Source: Arthrobacter_H rhombi (lineage in GTDB: Bacteria; Actinomycetota; Actinomycetes; Actinomycetales; Micrococcaceae). Taken from it: DNA of 64,000 nt. The position numbers were made by a program, and so were the translations under genes. Positions 35,513-45,165 of the stretch are shown here, one piece after another (position 1 is the first letter of the stretch; every line of letters begins with the position of its first letter). The notes under the pieces are model-generated. The model did no database searches. It worked only from the letters and a program-made list of their open reading frames with translations, and was not told the origin of the DNA. The DNA is taken from contig NZ_BAAAIV010000004.1 in the NCBI RefSeq assembly GCF_039526245.1, positions 310,001 through 374,000 of the forward strand, read 5' to 3'.

Positions 35513-36382
35513 TCAGCCGCCCAGTTCCTGCGTGATCTGTGCCGCCCGGTCGGCCGCCGCCCGGGCCCCGGAGGCAATGCCCTCCGGGATGCCGGCCGCG
35601 TCGAAGCCCTCGAGCGCCGCCTGGGTGGTCCCGTTCGGGCTGGTGACAGCCGTGCGCAGGGCCGAGGGGTCGGCGTGCGGATCATCGAGCATGGCACCGG
35701 CACCGGCGACCGTGGCCCGCGCCAGGTCGCGGGAGAGCCCGGCATCGAGCCCGAGCCGCTCCCCCGCCTGGGCCATCGCCTCGGCCAGGTAGAACACGTA
35801 GGCCGGCCCCGAACCGCTGACGGCCGAGACGGCATCCAGCTGGTCCTCGGCCACAACCCGCACCAGACCCGCCCCGGAAAAGAGCGTGACCACTGCGGCG
35901 ACGTCTGCCTCGGAGGCCGAGGTTCCGCCGGCGAGGGCGACCACCCCCTGGCCGACCGTCAGGGGGGTATTGGGCATCGACCGCACCACCGGCTGCCCGG
36001 CGGGAAGCGCCGCCTCGATCATGGCGGTGGTCACGGCGGCTGCCACGCTGACGACGACGGTGTCGGGGGCGAGGGAGCCGGCGATGTCCCGGCAGGCATC
36101 CTGGATGCCGACCGGCTTGACGCCCAGGAAGACGACGTCGGCGTCCGTGACGGCCCTGCGGTTCGCGTCGGCGTTGTCGTGGGTGGCCAGTGCCAGCACG
36201 CCGGTGTCGTCGGCCAGCCGGGCGGCCTTGTCGGTCCCGCGGACGGTGGCGGTGATGTTGGAGGCGTCGAACCCGCTGGCCAGGATGCCCCGCAGGATCG
36301 CCCCGTTCATGTTGCCGGTGCCGATGAAGGCCAAGCGCTGGACGGTGCGGGTGCTGTTCGCGGACGTGTTCGAAGTAGACAT
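35513..36382 (-). CDS. proC: Pyrroline-5-carboxylate reductase
   Basis: A 289-residue NAD(P)H-dependent enzyme making proline from pyrroline-5-carboxylate. The Rossmann motif LAFIGTGNMNGAIL, the RSMPNTPLTVGQG segment, and SAVSGSGPAYVFYLAEAM with the following LRTAVTSPNGTT are the ProC signature. The next two genes upstream (isomerase, Ppx) share its strand. AAAAAT lies six bases before the ATG and may be a weak -10. Confidence 0.95.
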   Translation of the reverse strand: MSTSNTSANSTRTVQRLAFIGTGNMNGAILRGILASGFDASNITATVRGTDKAARLADDTGVLALATHDNADANRRAVTDADVVFLGVKPVGIQDACRDIAGSLAPDTVVVSVAAAVTTAMIEAALPAGQPVVRSMPNTPLTVGQGVVALAGGTSASEADVAAVVTLFSGAGLVRVVAEDQLDAVSAVSGSGPAYVFYLAEAMAQAGERLGLDAGLSRDLARATVAGAGAMLDDPHADPSALRTAVTSPNGTTQAALEGFDAAGIPEGIASGARAAADRAAQITQELGG

Positions 36383-36414
36383 GGCCCTATTTTTGCATGC
36401 CGGGCGACCCGACT

Positions 36415-37242
36415 TCAGGAGGCGTGCGTGCTCGAGTCAGCCGGGGCGTTGGCCGACGCGGGGGCCAGGTGCTCGCGGGCGAAACGCAGCGTTTCGGCCA
36501 GCCACTCCTCGCGCTCCCCGGCGCCCTTGGCCTTCCGCGTGGAGACCTCGACGACGACATGGCCATCCCACCCGCTGTCGCGCAGGTGCTGCATGGCGGC
36601 GATGACCGGCTGGGTGCCACGGCCGGGGACCAGGTGCTCGTCCTTGCCGTTGTCCAGGCCGTCGCAGAGGTGCACGTGGCTGAGCCGGTCGCCGAGTTCC
36701 CGCATGGCCTGGAACGAGTCCACGTTGGCGATGGCCGCGTGGGAGAAGTCCCAGGTCACGAAGTCGTAGGGCTGGGGTACGGGGTTCCAGTGCGGCAGGT
36801 ACATCTTCGTCTCCCGGCCGCGGGCCCTCCAGGGGTACATGTTCTCGACGGCGATGCGCACACCGTGTTCGTCCATGATGCGCTTGACGCCGTCGGCAAA
36901 GCCGGTGGCGTAGCTTCCCTGCCACCGGAACGGCGGGTGGACCACGACGACGTCGCACCCCACTTGCCGGGCCATGGCCGCGGACTTTTCGATCTTCGAC
37001 CAGGCTCCTCCCCACACCTGCTGGGTCAGCAACAGGGTCGGGGCATGGATCGCCAGGATCGGCTGGTCGTAGCGGGAACTGAGTTCATTGAGCTTGCGGG
37101 GGTCTTGCGAGAGGTGGTTTCCGGTCACCAGGACCTCGACGCCGTCGTACCCGAGGTCCCGCGAGACGGCAAAGGCATCGTGGACGTTCAGGGGGAACAC
37201 CGATGCACTGGACAATCCGACCTGGACCGAATCCTTCGACAT
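36415..37242 (-). CDS. Sugar phosphate isomerase/epimerase-type TIM barrel protein
   Basis: A 275-residue AP-endonuclease-2-fold protein. Metal-binding candidates appear in IAVENMYPW, DFSHAAIA, HVHLCDG and VVVEVST, the typical order in this superfamily. GGGAG lies seven bases before ATG 37242, so it is preferred to ATG 37263, which overlaps the Ppx stop (ATGA). Its place between ppx and proC is common in actinobacteria. Substrate unknown. Confidence 0.83.
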   Translation of the reverse strand: MSKDSVQVGLSSASVFPLNVHDAFAVSRDLGYDGVEVLVTGNHLSQDPRKLNELSSRYDQPILAIHAPTLLLTQQVWGGAWSKIEKSAAMARQVGCDVVVVHPPFRWQGSYATGFADGVKRIMDEHGVRIAVENMYPWRARGRETKMYLPHWNPVPQPYDFVTWDFSHAAIANVDSFQAMRELGDRLSHVHLCDGLDNGKDEHLVPGRGTQPVIAAMQHLRDSGWDGHVVVEVSTRKAKGAGEREEWLAETLRFAREHLAPASANAPADSSTHAS

Positions 37243-37259
37243 GACCTGGCTCCCTCTTC

Positions 37260-38276
37260 TCATTCGGCGGCACCGGCGGGCAAACCCGGCAGCTGTCCCA
37301 GTTCGACCTGGCCCACTCCCACGCTACTCCCCAGAGGTAACGGGCCGTCAAAGATCAGGTGATCAAACCGGCGCAGGATCAGCCCCTCACGCAGGGCCCA
37401 CGGGCAAATGCGCACGGATTTGATGCCCAGCACGTTCATCGCCGCCGCGGCAACGATGGCACCGGCCAGCATCTGCGGGGCACGGATCTCCGAGACCCCC
37501 GGCAGTTCGCTGCGTTCCTGGGCGGTCATGGCCTCCAGCCGGCGGCCCCAGAGTTTCAGGTCCTCCAGCCGCAGCACGCGCTTGACGTGGATCCCGTCGG
37601 CACTGGGGGCCGATCCCGTGATCCGGGCCAGCGACCTGAAGGTCTTGGAGGTGGCGGTGACCAGGGTGGGACGCGGCCGTTCGGCGAGCAACGCCGCCGG
37701 CTCGGCCAGGGTCTCCTTGACGTAGGCCTTGAGCGCCTTCACATCCGCGGTGCGGGGCGGGTCCCCGGGCAGCCAGTCCCGGGTCAACCGGCCGGCCCCC
37801 AACGGCACGGAGAGCGCCAGCTCCGGGAATTCATCGGTGCCGTAGGCCATCTCGAAGGAACCGCCACCGATGTCCAGATCCAGGATGCGCTCCGAACTCC
37901 AGCCGAACCAGCGGCGGACCGCGTAGTACGTCATCCCCGCTTCCTGCTCACCCGAAAGCTCGGTCAGCCGGATCCCGGTTTCCTGCACCACCCGCTCGAT
38001 GACCTCGGGGCCGTTGCTGGCGTTGCGGATCGCCGACGTGCAGAAGGCCAGCAGGTCCTCGGCCCGGTGCCGGGTCGCGAACTGCGAGGCCTCGTGGACG
38101 AAGTCCAGCAACTCGCGCTGCCCCTGCTCGGTGATCGCCCCTTCCTCGTCCAGGAACGCGACGAGGGAGAGCGGGCGCTTATGCGAGGCGAAGGCCGTGG
38201 GCCGGGCCCCCGGGTAGGCATCGATGAGCAGCAGATGCACCGTGTTCGAACCGATATCGAGGACGCCCAGTCGCAT
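37260..38276 (-). CDS. Ppx/GppA family exopolyphosphatase-type phosphatase
   Basis: A 338-residue ASKHA-fold protein. VLDIGSNTVHLLL is phosphate motif 1, LDIGGGSFEMAYG is motif 2, and ELSGEQEAGMTYY with the glutamate follows the family pattern. It hydrolyses polyphosphate or guanosine pentaphosphate. At ~340 residues it is the short Ppx1/Ppx2 form of actinobacteria without the C-terminal HD domain. Start 38276 lies 16 bases after the topA stop. Confidence 0.92.
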   Translation of the reverse strand: MRLGVLDIGSNTVHLLLIDAYPGARPTAFASHKRPLSLVAFLDEEGAITEQGQRELLDFVHEASQFATRHRAEDLLAFCTSAIRNASNGPEVIERVVQETGIRLTELSGEQEAGMTYYAVRRWFGWSSERILDLDIGGGSFEMAYGTDEFPELALSVPLGAGRLTRDWLPGDPPRTADVKALKAYVKETLAEPAALLAERPRPTLVTATSKTFRSLARITGSAPSADGIHVKRVLRLEDLKLWGRRLEAMTAQERSELPGVSEIRAPQMLAGAIVAAAAMNVLGIKSVRICPWALREGLILRRFDHLIFDGPLPLGSSVGVGQVELGQLPGLPAGAAE

Positions 38277-38292
38277 CGTGGCCCCGTCCGCG

Positions 38293-41034
38293 CTACTTCT
38301 TCTTCTTGGCGGCGGGCCGCTTGGCCGGGGCCTTGCCGGCGCCGCGTTTCACCGGTCCCTTGGCGCGCTTCTCGGCGAGCAGTTCAACGGCGTACTCACG
38401 CGTCAGGTCCTCGATGCTGGTGCCCCGGGGGACCGTGATGTTGGTGATGCCGTCGGTGATGTATTCACCGAAGCGCCCCTCCTTGACCACGATCGGCTTC
38501 TCGGAGACCGGGTCCGGACCGAATTCCGCCAGCGGAGGCGTCGCGGCACGCCCACCGCGCTGCTTGGGCTGCGAGTAGATCTCCAGTGCCTGCTCCAGCG
38601 TGATGGTGAAGATCTCCTCCTCGCTGCCGATCGAGCGCGAGTCGGTGCCCTTCTTCAGATACGGTCCGAAGCGGCCGTTCTGCACGGTGATCTCCACGCC
38701 CTCGGCATCGGCACCGAGGACCCGCGGCAGCGAGATGAGCTTCAGCGCGTCCTCGAGGGTGACGGTTTCCAGGGACATCGACTTGAACAGCGAACCGGTC
38801 CGCGGCTTGACCTTGGCGGGCTTCTTCGGCGGCTTGGGCTTGCCGTTCTTGTAGTACTCGACCGGCTGGGCGGCGAGCTCCTCTTCGGTGGGCTCGACGA
38901 TGACCTCGGTCACGTACGGTCCGTAGCGGCCGTCCTTGGCGACGATTTCCCGCCCGGTTTCCGGGTCGGTCCCCAGGGCCTTCTCGGAGGGACCGGAGTT
39001 CTCCATCAGCTCGATGGCCTTTTCCACGGTGAGCTCGTCGGGGGCCAGGTCCTCGGGGACGTTGGCACGCTCGGGTTCGGTGCCCTCGGGGGCATCGGCC
39101 GGCAGCGGCCGCTCCAGGTAGGGGCCGAACTTGCCCACGCGCAGCACGATCCCGGGGGCGATGTCGATCGAGTTGATGGCCCGGGCGTCGATGTCGCCCA
39201 GGTTCTCCACGATGCCCTGCAGGCCGGTTCCCTCGGTGGCACCGAAGTAGAAGTCCTTCAGCCAGGCGGAGCGACCCTTGTGGCCCTTGGCGATCTCGTC
39301 CAGATCGTCTTCCAGCCGTGCGGTGAACCCGTAGTCCACGTACTTCGCGAAGTGCTCCTCGAGCAGGCGGATCACCGAGAAGGCGATCCAGCTCGGGACC
39401 AGGGCCCCGCCCCGCTTGGTGACATAACCGCGGTCCATGATGGTGGAGATCGTCGGAGCGAAGGTCGAGGGACGCCCGATTTCGCGTTCCTCCAGCTCGG
39501 CGACGATCGAGGCTTCCGTGTAGCGCGGCGGCGGGGAGGTCTCGTGGCCGCTGGCGGTGATCTCGGTGCCGTTCAGCGCATCACCGGAGGCCAGCTGCGG
39601 GAGCCGGCGTTCGGCGTCGTTCTCCGCTTCCTCCTGCGCGGAAATGTCCTTGCCTTCCTCGTAGGCGGCCAGGAATCCCCGGAAGGTGATGACGGTGCCG
39701 GAGGCCGAGAATTCGGCGCGCCGTCCGTCGGTGGCCTCGCCGGCCAGCCGGACGGAGGCGGTCGAGCCCTTGGCATCGGCCATCTGCGAGGCGACGGTGC
39801 GCTTCCAGATCAGCTCGTAGAGGCGGAACTCGTCGCCGCCGAGCTGGGACTTCACGTCGCGGGGGCGCCGGAAGGCATCGCCCGCGGGGCGGATGGCCTC
39901 GTGGGCCTCCTGCGCGCTGTCCGACTTCGACTTGTAGACGCGCGGCTTCGCGGGAACCGAATCCTGGCCGTACAGCTCCGCCGCCTGCTTGCGGGCAGCG
40001 TTCACCGCCTCGTTGGAGAGGAAGACCGAGTCGGTACGCATATAGGTGATATAGCCGTTTTCATACAGCCGCTGCGCCACCTGCATGGTCGATTTCGAAG
40101 ACCAGCGCAGCTTGCGGGAGGCCTCCTGCTGCAGCGTCGAGGTCGTGAACGGCGCGGCCGGACGGCGGGTGTAGGGCTTGGTGTCGACGCTGGTGACGGC
40201 GAACGTGCTGTCCTGCAGACCGGTGGCCAGGGAGGTGGCGGCCGCCTCATCAAGATGCACGACGGCGGTGCCCGACTTCGGGGTCTTCAATCCACCGCGG
40301 TCATCGAAGTCGCGGCCGGAGGCAACCCGGCCTCCGTCGACGGCGACGAGCTTGGCGCGGAAGGATTCCCCCGCGCCCGTGGCGAATTCGCCGGCCAGGT
40401 CCCAATACGAGGCCGAGCGGAAGGCCATGCGTTCGCGTTCGCGCTCGACCACCAGACGGGTGGCCACGGACTGCACGCGGCCTGCGGAAAGGCCGCGGGC
40501 CACCTTGCGCCACAGCACCGGGGAGATCTCGTACCCATAGAGCCTGTCCAGCACACGCCGGGTTTCCTGGGCGTCGACCAAGTCGGTGTCGAGCTCACGG
40601 ATGTTCTCCATGGCCCGGGCGATGCCCTCTTTGGTGATCTCGGTGAAGGCCAGCCGGTACACCGGGACCTTGGGCTTCAGGACCTGCAACAGGTGCCACG
40701 CGATGGCCTCGCCCTCGCGGTCCGCATCGGTTGCCAGATAGAGTTCGTCGGCATCCTTGAGCTCGGCCTTGAGCTCGGACACCTTCTTCTTCTTATCCGG
40801 ATAGACCACGTAATACGGCTCGAAGTCGTTCTCCAGGTCGACGGCGAACTTCCCCACGGGCGACTTCTTCAGCTCCGCCGGCAGCTCCGAAGGCTGCGGA
40901 AGATCCCGGATGTGACCGACGGATGCGTCCACGACGAAGCCATCGCCCAGGTACTTGGCGATGGACTTGCTCTTGGCCGGTGACTCGACGATCACGAGTT
41001 TCTTGCCGGTTTTTTCCTTGGCCTTGGCGGGCAC
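38293..41034 (-). CDS. topA: DNA topoisomerase I
   Basis: A 913-residue type IA topoisomerase relaxing negative supercoils. The Toprim domain has VIVESPAKSKSIAKYLG and TDADREGEAIAWHLL; the active-site Tyr is in GYITYMRTDS; SAGRVQSVATRLVVERE is also conserved. The C-terminal part has several topoisomerase repeat modules (FGPYLERPLP, YGPYVTEVIVEP, FGPYLKKGTDSR, FGEYITDGITN) and a Lys/Ala-rich tail (KAPAKRPAAKKKK), with no zinc fingers, as in other actinobacteria. GTG 41034 is chosen because AGGAG lies four bases ahead; the upstream ATG at 41085 adds a non-conserved N terminus. Confidence 0.96.
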   Translation of the reverse strand: MPAKAKEKTGKKLVIVESPAKSKSIAKYLGDGFVVDASVGHIRDLPQPSELPAELKKSPVGKFAVDLENDFEPYYVVYPDKKKKVSELKAELKDADELYLATDADREGEAIAWHLLQVLKPKVPVYRLAFTEITKEGIARAMENIRELDTDLVDAQETRRVLDRLYGYEISPVLWRKVARGLSAGRVQSVATRLVVERERERMAFRSASYWDLAGEFATGAGESFRAKLVAVDGGRVASGRDFDDRGGLKTPKSGTAVVHLDEAAATSLATGLQDSTFAVTSVDTKPYTRRPAAPFTTSTLQQEASRKLRWSSKSTMQVAQRLYENGYITYMRTDSVFLSNEAVNAARKQAAELYGQDSVPAKPRVYKSKSDSAQEAHEAIRPAGDAFRRPRDVKSQLGGDEFRLYELIWKRTVASQMADAKGSTASVRLAGEATDGRRAEFSASGTVITFRGFLAAYEEGKDISAQEEAENDAERRLPQLASGDALNGTEITASGHETSPPPRYTEASIVAELEEREIGRPSTFAPTISTIMDRGYVTKRGGALVPSWIAFSVIRLLEEHFAKYVDYGFTARLEDDLDEIAKGHKGRSAWLKDFYFGATEGTGLQGIVENLGDIDARAINSIDIAPGIVLRVGKFGPYLERPLPADAPEGTEPERANVPEDLAPDELTVEKAIELMENSGPSEKALGTDPETGREIVAKDGRYGPYVTEVIVEPTEEELAAQPVEYYKNGKPKPPKKPAKVKPRTGSLFKSMSLETVTLEDALKLISLPRVLGADAEGVEITVQNGRFGPYLKKGTDSRSIGSEEEIFTITLEQALEIYSQPKQRGGRAATPPLAEFGPDPVSEKPIVVKEGRFGEYITDGITNITVPRGTSIEDLTREYAVELLAEKRAKGPVKRGAGKAPAKRPAAKKKK

Positions 41035-41164
41035 AACACTCCTATTTGCAGCTGACGGCACGCCAAACGGGGCGCGCCTGCTCATTCTTGCACTAGGTTA
41101 GCCGGTCCGGGGCCACCCACCGCAAGCCGCGCGACCAGGTGTGGCCAACGCCGCGTTCTACGGA

Positions 41165-41806
41165 TCAGTTGTCGGCACCACGCTTTTCGGGCAGGAACGA
41201 GAGCATGTAGTAGACGCGTTCGCCTTCCACACCCCGCTCCTCCGGCTCGGCCATCGCCTCGTATTCGTCAACGAGTGCGTACACGCGTTTGGCGAACTCA
41301 TCCTGGAGTTCCTTGCGCAGGAAGACCATGCCCGTGGTCAGGACCGGGGCACGACCCGGAGCAGGCTCGATTCCCGCCTTGCGTTCGGCATCGCGTCGGT
41401 TGATCTCGGCGGTCAGGCGTTCACGAAAGGCATTGAGCTGGACGTTGAGGAACGCATTCTTCGCCGCGATGGAATCGGTCAGCGAGCCAACCACCAGCTG
41501 GTCCCCCGCTGCCTTCCATCGGCGTTCGCGGCCGTCGCCCTCGCTGGCGGCGCGCTCGACATAGCCGTATTTCTCCAGCGCACGCAGGTGGTAGCTCATC
41601 GCGCTCGGGGTGAGGTTGCACCGCGAGGCCAGTTCGGTGGCCGTTCGGGTTGCCTGGGAGGCGAAGAGTTCCTCCAGGACCTCCAGACGCGCCTCGTGGG
41701 CCAGGGCCCTGATGGCCTGCGGGTCGCTGATGACCACCGGATTGTCCGTATGTCGTCGGATGCCCGCGTCGTCTGGCGGGCTCCCCACGGATGTGTTCTG
41801 CGTCAT
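41165..41806 (-). CDS. ArsR-like winged-helix transcriptional regulator
   Basis: A 213-residue regulator. The winged helix is IRALAHEARLEVLEELFAS then TATELASRCNLTPSAMSYHLR and KYGYVERAAS; a ~100-residue C-terminal effector region follows, with RMVYALVDEY-like helices and no Cys cluster. It resembles helix-turn-helix domain 20 proteins of actinobacteria. TAAAGT eight bases before the ATG may be a leaderless-type promoter. The methyltransferase gene lies 11 bases upstream on the same strand. Targets unknown. Confidence 0.82.
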   Translation of the reverse strand: MTQNTSVGSPPDDAGIRRHTDNPVVISDPQAIRALAHEARLEVLEELFASQATRTATELASRCNLTPSAMSYHLRALEKYGYVERAASEGDGRERRWKAAGDQLVVGSLTDSIAAKNAFLNVQLNAFRERLTAEINRRDAERKAGIEPAPGRAPVLTTGMVFLRKELQDEFAKRVYALVDEYEAMAEPEERGVEGERVYYMLSFLPEKRGADN

Positions 41807-41817
41807 GTGGAAAAACT

Positions 41818-43488
41818 TTAGCCTTTGTTTCGCATTTCCGTGAGGAACCCCTGTGTAACGAGTCGGCCAACACTGGCCAGTAGGTCCTCAAAGGTCTCCT
41901 CGGGGTCACCCTCGACCAGCGACGCCACGGCCCGCGCCAAGACTCCGGCACTGTATTCACCATCGCAAGCGGAGACGAATCCGGCCTCCGCCGAGGACAG
42001 CAGCGTGGTCCGCCTCAGGCCCGCACCTTGGCGCAGGAGAATGACCCCGGGGTGCTCTGCGCCCGGGCGCTGGTGCCGCTCCTCGGTGACATCGTCGGCC
42101 ACCGTGAGCAGCAGATCGGCCACGTCGCGGTGGGCCAGTGAGTCAACGGCGTCGATCTGGGCACCCAGGTAGGGGCCGATGGGCTGCTCGACCGGATGGG
42201 AGATCTCTTCGAATCGAACACCGAAGGGTTTCTGGCCGGGCACCGCCGGACGGCGCAACCACAGCATCCCAAACCCGATCTCCGCCACGTCCCGGGTCGC
42301 GAAATCCGCCAGGTAGTCGGCATAGGCGGCATCGTAGGCTGCGCGGTCCCGCCCCTGGGAGGCATCGCGCAGCCAGGTTTCCGCGTAGAGCGCCGGTTCG
42401 GTCCGGTCCCGCTGGATGAACCAGGCCTCCGTCCCCTCGCGCACCCAGGACCTCGGGCGCCGGCTCCAATCATCAGGTGTTTTGTCACTGGAAGACTTAT
42501 CTCCTATCTTGTCGTCCAGGCTGTCGCCAGTAGCGGCCTCCACGGGTGGCTCGGTGATCTCCCAGTTCGCCAGCATCTGCGCCTCGCCGCCCGGGGCCAG
42601 CACCTCCGGGAGTCCACGCACCAGCGCCTCGACGAGCGAATCACCGGCCATGCCTCCGTCCCGGTAGGTGAACTGGTCTTCCGAACTCTCACCCTCATGT
42701 CGCGGGGTGATCACGAATGGCGGGTTCGAGACCACCAGGTCGAAATGCTCCCCCTGCACGGGCTCCAGGAGCGAACCCAGCCGAAGCTGCACGCGGTCCT
42801 CGAGCCGGGCCGGGTCCACATGGAGTGCGCGGTGGTTGAGCAGGAGGTTGAAACGGGTGAACGCCAGCGCGCGCTGCGAGATGTCGGTCGCCACGACCTG
42901 GCGGCAGTGGGGCAGGAGATGGAATAGCTGGATCCCGCAGCCGGTCCCCAGATCCAGGGCACATTCCACGGGCCTCCTGATCACTGCCTGGGCCAAGGTC
43001 AACGAGGCCCGGCCAATGCCGAGCACGTGGTCATGTCCGAGCACTCCCGGCCGCTGGTGGGCACCCAGGTCGCTGGCCACCCAGACCTCCGCATCCGCGT
43101 CGCTGGCATGTGGACGGACGTCCACGGCAGCCCGGAACAGACCGTCAGCGGGCTCGATCAGTCCGAGCTGCTCGGCTCCGGCGGCGCCCAGGCCCGGGAG
43201 GGCAGCGTCGATCTGGTCGCGTTCCACCGTCATGCCCAGCAGCCAGAGCCTGACCAGGTACACCAGCGGGGCGGGCTCCCCGCGGGTGATGGCATCGTCG
43301 ATGACCAGCATCGCCGGGACCGTCTGGTCGCGCCCGAGCGCCTCGTGGGCGCTCTCGCCCAGGAGAGCGGTGACGGCATCATGGTGGTAGCGAGCGGCAC
43401 GCAGGTCGGCGGCCAGCGTGTCCAGCAATTCCTGGTCATCGCTGCGTGGGGCATGGTCGATGACGGCGAAGGCATCCGTAGTATTCAC
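41818..43488 (-). CDS. Class I SAM-dependent methyltransferase (DUF7059/N5-Gln type)
   Basis: A 556-residue protein. An N-terminal domain of ~160 residues (DUF7059-like) precedes a Rossmann methyltransferase: CALDLGTGCGIQLFHL is the SAM motif I and VVSNPPFVITPRHE the NPPF motif of enzymes methylating Gln, Asn or adenine/guanine nitrogen. The C-terminal ~200 residues are a further conserved domain. Its size and motifs suggest an rRNA or protein methyltransferase. The GTG at 43488 has TAAGCT seven bases upstream. Substrate unproven. Confidence 0.82.
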   Translation of the reverse strand: MNTTDAFAVIDHAPRSDDQELLDTLAADLRAARYHHDAVTALLGESAHEALGRDQTVPAMLVIDDAITRGEPAPLVYLVRLWLLGMTVERDQIDAALPGLGAAGAEQLGLIEPADGLFRAAVDVRPHASDADAEVWVASDLGAHQRPGVLGHDHVLGIGRASLTLAQAVIRRPVECALDLGTGCGIQLFHLLPHCRQVVATDISQRALAFTRFNLLLNHRALHVDPARLEDRVQLRLGSLLEPVQGEHFDLVVSNPPFVITPRHEGESSEDQFTYRDGGMAGDSLVEALVRGLPEVLAPGGEAQMLANWEITEPPVEAATGDSLDDKIGDKSSSDKTPDDWSRRPRSWVREGTEAWFIQRDRTEPALYAETWLRDASQGRDRAAYDAAYADYLADFATRDVAEIGFGMLWLRRPAVPGQKPFGVRFEEISHPVEQPIGPYLGAQIDAVDSLAHRDVADLLLTVADDVTEERHQRPGAEHPGVILLRQGAGLRRTTLLSSAEAGFVSACDGEYSAGVLARAVASLVEGDPEETFEDLLASVGRLVTQGFLTEMRNKG

Positions 43489-43553
43489 GCTGCAGAGCTT
43501 AGTGGCCGATAGGCTGCCGATGCACTGCCCACCACACGCCCCCAGGAGCTGCC

Positions 43554-44117
43554 ATGCCCCACGTCACGACGACATCGTTGCAGATGCTCTCCCCCGACGC
43601 CGTCCATCCGCCGTCTCGGACGCTGCCGCCGCAGTGCCGGATTGACCGTGTCCCGGACATCACCCCCGAATTCAGCAAGTTCCTGTACAGGTCGGTGGGC
43701 AGCAGCTGGAACTGGGCAGATCGACTGCCCCTGACACGCGGCGAATGGGCGGAAGCCATCCACCGGTCCGGAAGCGAAACGTGGGTCCTCACGGTCGATG
43801 GAGCCCCCGGCGGCTATGCGGAACTGGCGGGCACGCCCGATGGGGTGGTGGAGATCGTCTATTTCGGGCTGCTTCCCGAACAACTCGGGCGCGGACTCGG
43901 CGGTCCGCTGCTGGCGGAGGTCACCGCTCGCGCCTGGGACCTGCACACCAGGTGCCCTGACATCGCCCCCATCCAGCGTGTCTGGGTCCACACCTGCTCC
44001 CTGGATGGCCCCGCCGCGCTGGCCAATTACCTGGCCCGCGGTTTCGAGACGTTTGCCGTCGAGGAGGCCGCTCAGGAAATCGTCGATGCCTCCACGGCCT
44101 GGTGGCCTGAGGCATAG
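43554..44117 (+). CDS. GNAT family N-acetyltransferase
   Basis: A 187-residue acetyltransferase. VVEIVYFGLLPEQLGRGLGGPLLAEVTARAW shows the beta4 strand and the pyrophosphate-binding motif (QxxGxG/A: QLGRGLG), with LDGPAALANYLARGFETF as motif B. The ATG follows AGGAGCTGCC. Its 3' end overlaps the convergent trhO gene by 46 bases. Acceptor unknown. Confidence 0.85.
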   Translation: MPHVTTTSLQMLSPDAVHPPSRTLPPQCRIDRVPDITPEFSKFLYRSVGSSWNWADRLPLTRGEWAEAIHRSGSETWVLTVDGAPGGYAELAGTPDGVVEIVYFGLLPEQLGRGLGGPLLAEVTARAWDLHTRCPDIAPIQRVWVHTCSLDGPAALANYLARGFETFAVEEAAQEIVDASTAWWPEA

Positions 44118-44998
44118 CAATCGGGGCAAAGCCGCAGCGCGTCATCTGCCGCGCACTCGGGGCAGAACAACCGCAACTTGCGGCAGGACGGGGTAGCGCA
44201 GTTCTCGAACTTGTTCGTCGGGGCCTCGCATCCCACGCATCGTCCGACGGTGACCGCGTCCGGGGTGAATTCCAGGTGCATGCGCCGGTCGAAGACGTAG
44301 AGCGAGCCCTCCCATAGCCCCTTGTCACCGTACTTTTCGCCGTACCGGGCGATCCCGCCCTTGAGCTGGTAGACCTCACGGAAACCGCGGTTGACCATCA
44401 GCGAGGAGAGCACCTCGCAGCGGATGCCCCCGGTGCAATAGGTCACCACCGGTTTGTCCTTGAGCTCGTCGTACTTCCCGGAGTCCAGCTCCCGGATGAA
44501 GTCGTGCGTGGTCTCCACCTGGGGCACCACGGCGTCCTTGAACTTGCCGATCTGCGCTTCGAAGGCGTTGCGCCCGTCGAAGAACACCACCTCTTCGCCG
44601 GTCGCGCGCCGGCTGTCCACCAGTTCGTGCACCTGCTCGGGAGTCAGGTGCCGGCCGCCACCCTGCACCCCATCCCCCGTCACGGTGAGTTCGCCAGGGG
44701 CTCCGAAGGAAACGATCTCGTCGCGGACCTTGACCGATATCCGGGGAAAGTCCTCGGCCGAGCCGTCACTCCACTTGATGTCCATCCGATGGAAGGCCGG
44801 ATATTCCCGCGTGGCTTTCACATACTGCTTGACGGCTCGAATCTCTCCGCCGGCGGTGCCGTTGATCCCGTCCTTCGAAATCAGAATGCGCCCCCGCAGC
44901 CCCCACTGTTCGAGCAGCGAGCGCTGCCAGAGGCGGATGGCCTCAGGGTCGGGAAGTGGGCTGAAGGCGTAGAAGAGAACGATGCGATGCTGGGCCAT
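44072..44998 (-). CDS. trhO: tRNA uridine-34 hydroxylase TrhO (rhodanese-domain protein)
   Basis: A 308-residue protein of the YceA/TrhO family, which makes 5-hydroxyuridine at the wobble position with oxygen. Features: an N-terminal acylphosphatase-like domain (LRGRILISKDGINGTAGG), a rhodanese domain with active Cys in VTYCTGGIRCE, and a C-terminal Cys-rich region (CVGCEAP, CATPSCRKL, CPECAADD, CPDCY). TACCCT lies six bases before the ATG within a CCCTTAAGGG palindrome at 44999-45008. Confidence 0.92.
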   Translation of the reverse strand: MAQHRIVLFYAFSPLPDPEAIRLWQRSLLEQWGLRGRILISKDGINGTAGGEIRAVKQYVKATREYPAFHRMDIKWSDGSAEDFPRISVKVRDEIVSFGAPGELTVTGDGVQGGGRHLTPEQVHELVDSRRATGEEVVFFDGRNAFEAQIGKFKDAVVPQVETTHDFIRELDSGKYDELKDKPVVTYCTGGIRCEVLSSLMVNRGFREVYQLKGGIARYGEKYGDKGLWEGSLYVFDRRMHLEFTPDAVTVGRCVGCEAPTNKFENCATPSCRKLRLFCPECAADDALRLCPDCYASGHQAVEASTIS

Positions 44999-45165
44999 CC
45001 CTTAAGGGTAATGCGCGCGGACGAGTCCGGCTGTGCCGCCGTCGTCCCGGGGTTTTCACGCCCTATCGGTGACGACGCGGGAGGATGTTAACAATTCACT
45101 ACAGAATGGAAACTGTTACGGAACCGGCTCCCACCATGCACCACTCACCGGGTAGTGTCGGGAAC

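Noticed and set aside
38224..40983. 919-residue plus-strand open frame opposite topA
   Set aside because: It is antisense to a certain gene, has the repetitive Gly/Leu/Arg/Asp composition created by high-G+C codon bias and shows no recognisable domain.
41085..41104. Possible IdeR/DtxR iron box (AGGTTAGCC) upstream of topA
   Set aside because: Only a half-site matches and topA is not an iron-regulated gene; no counterpart seen near the visible siderophore genes.
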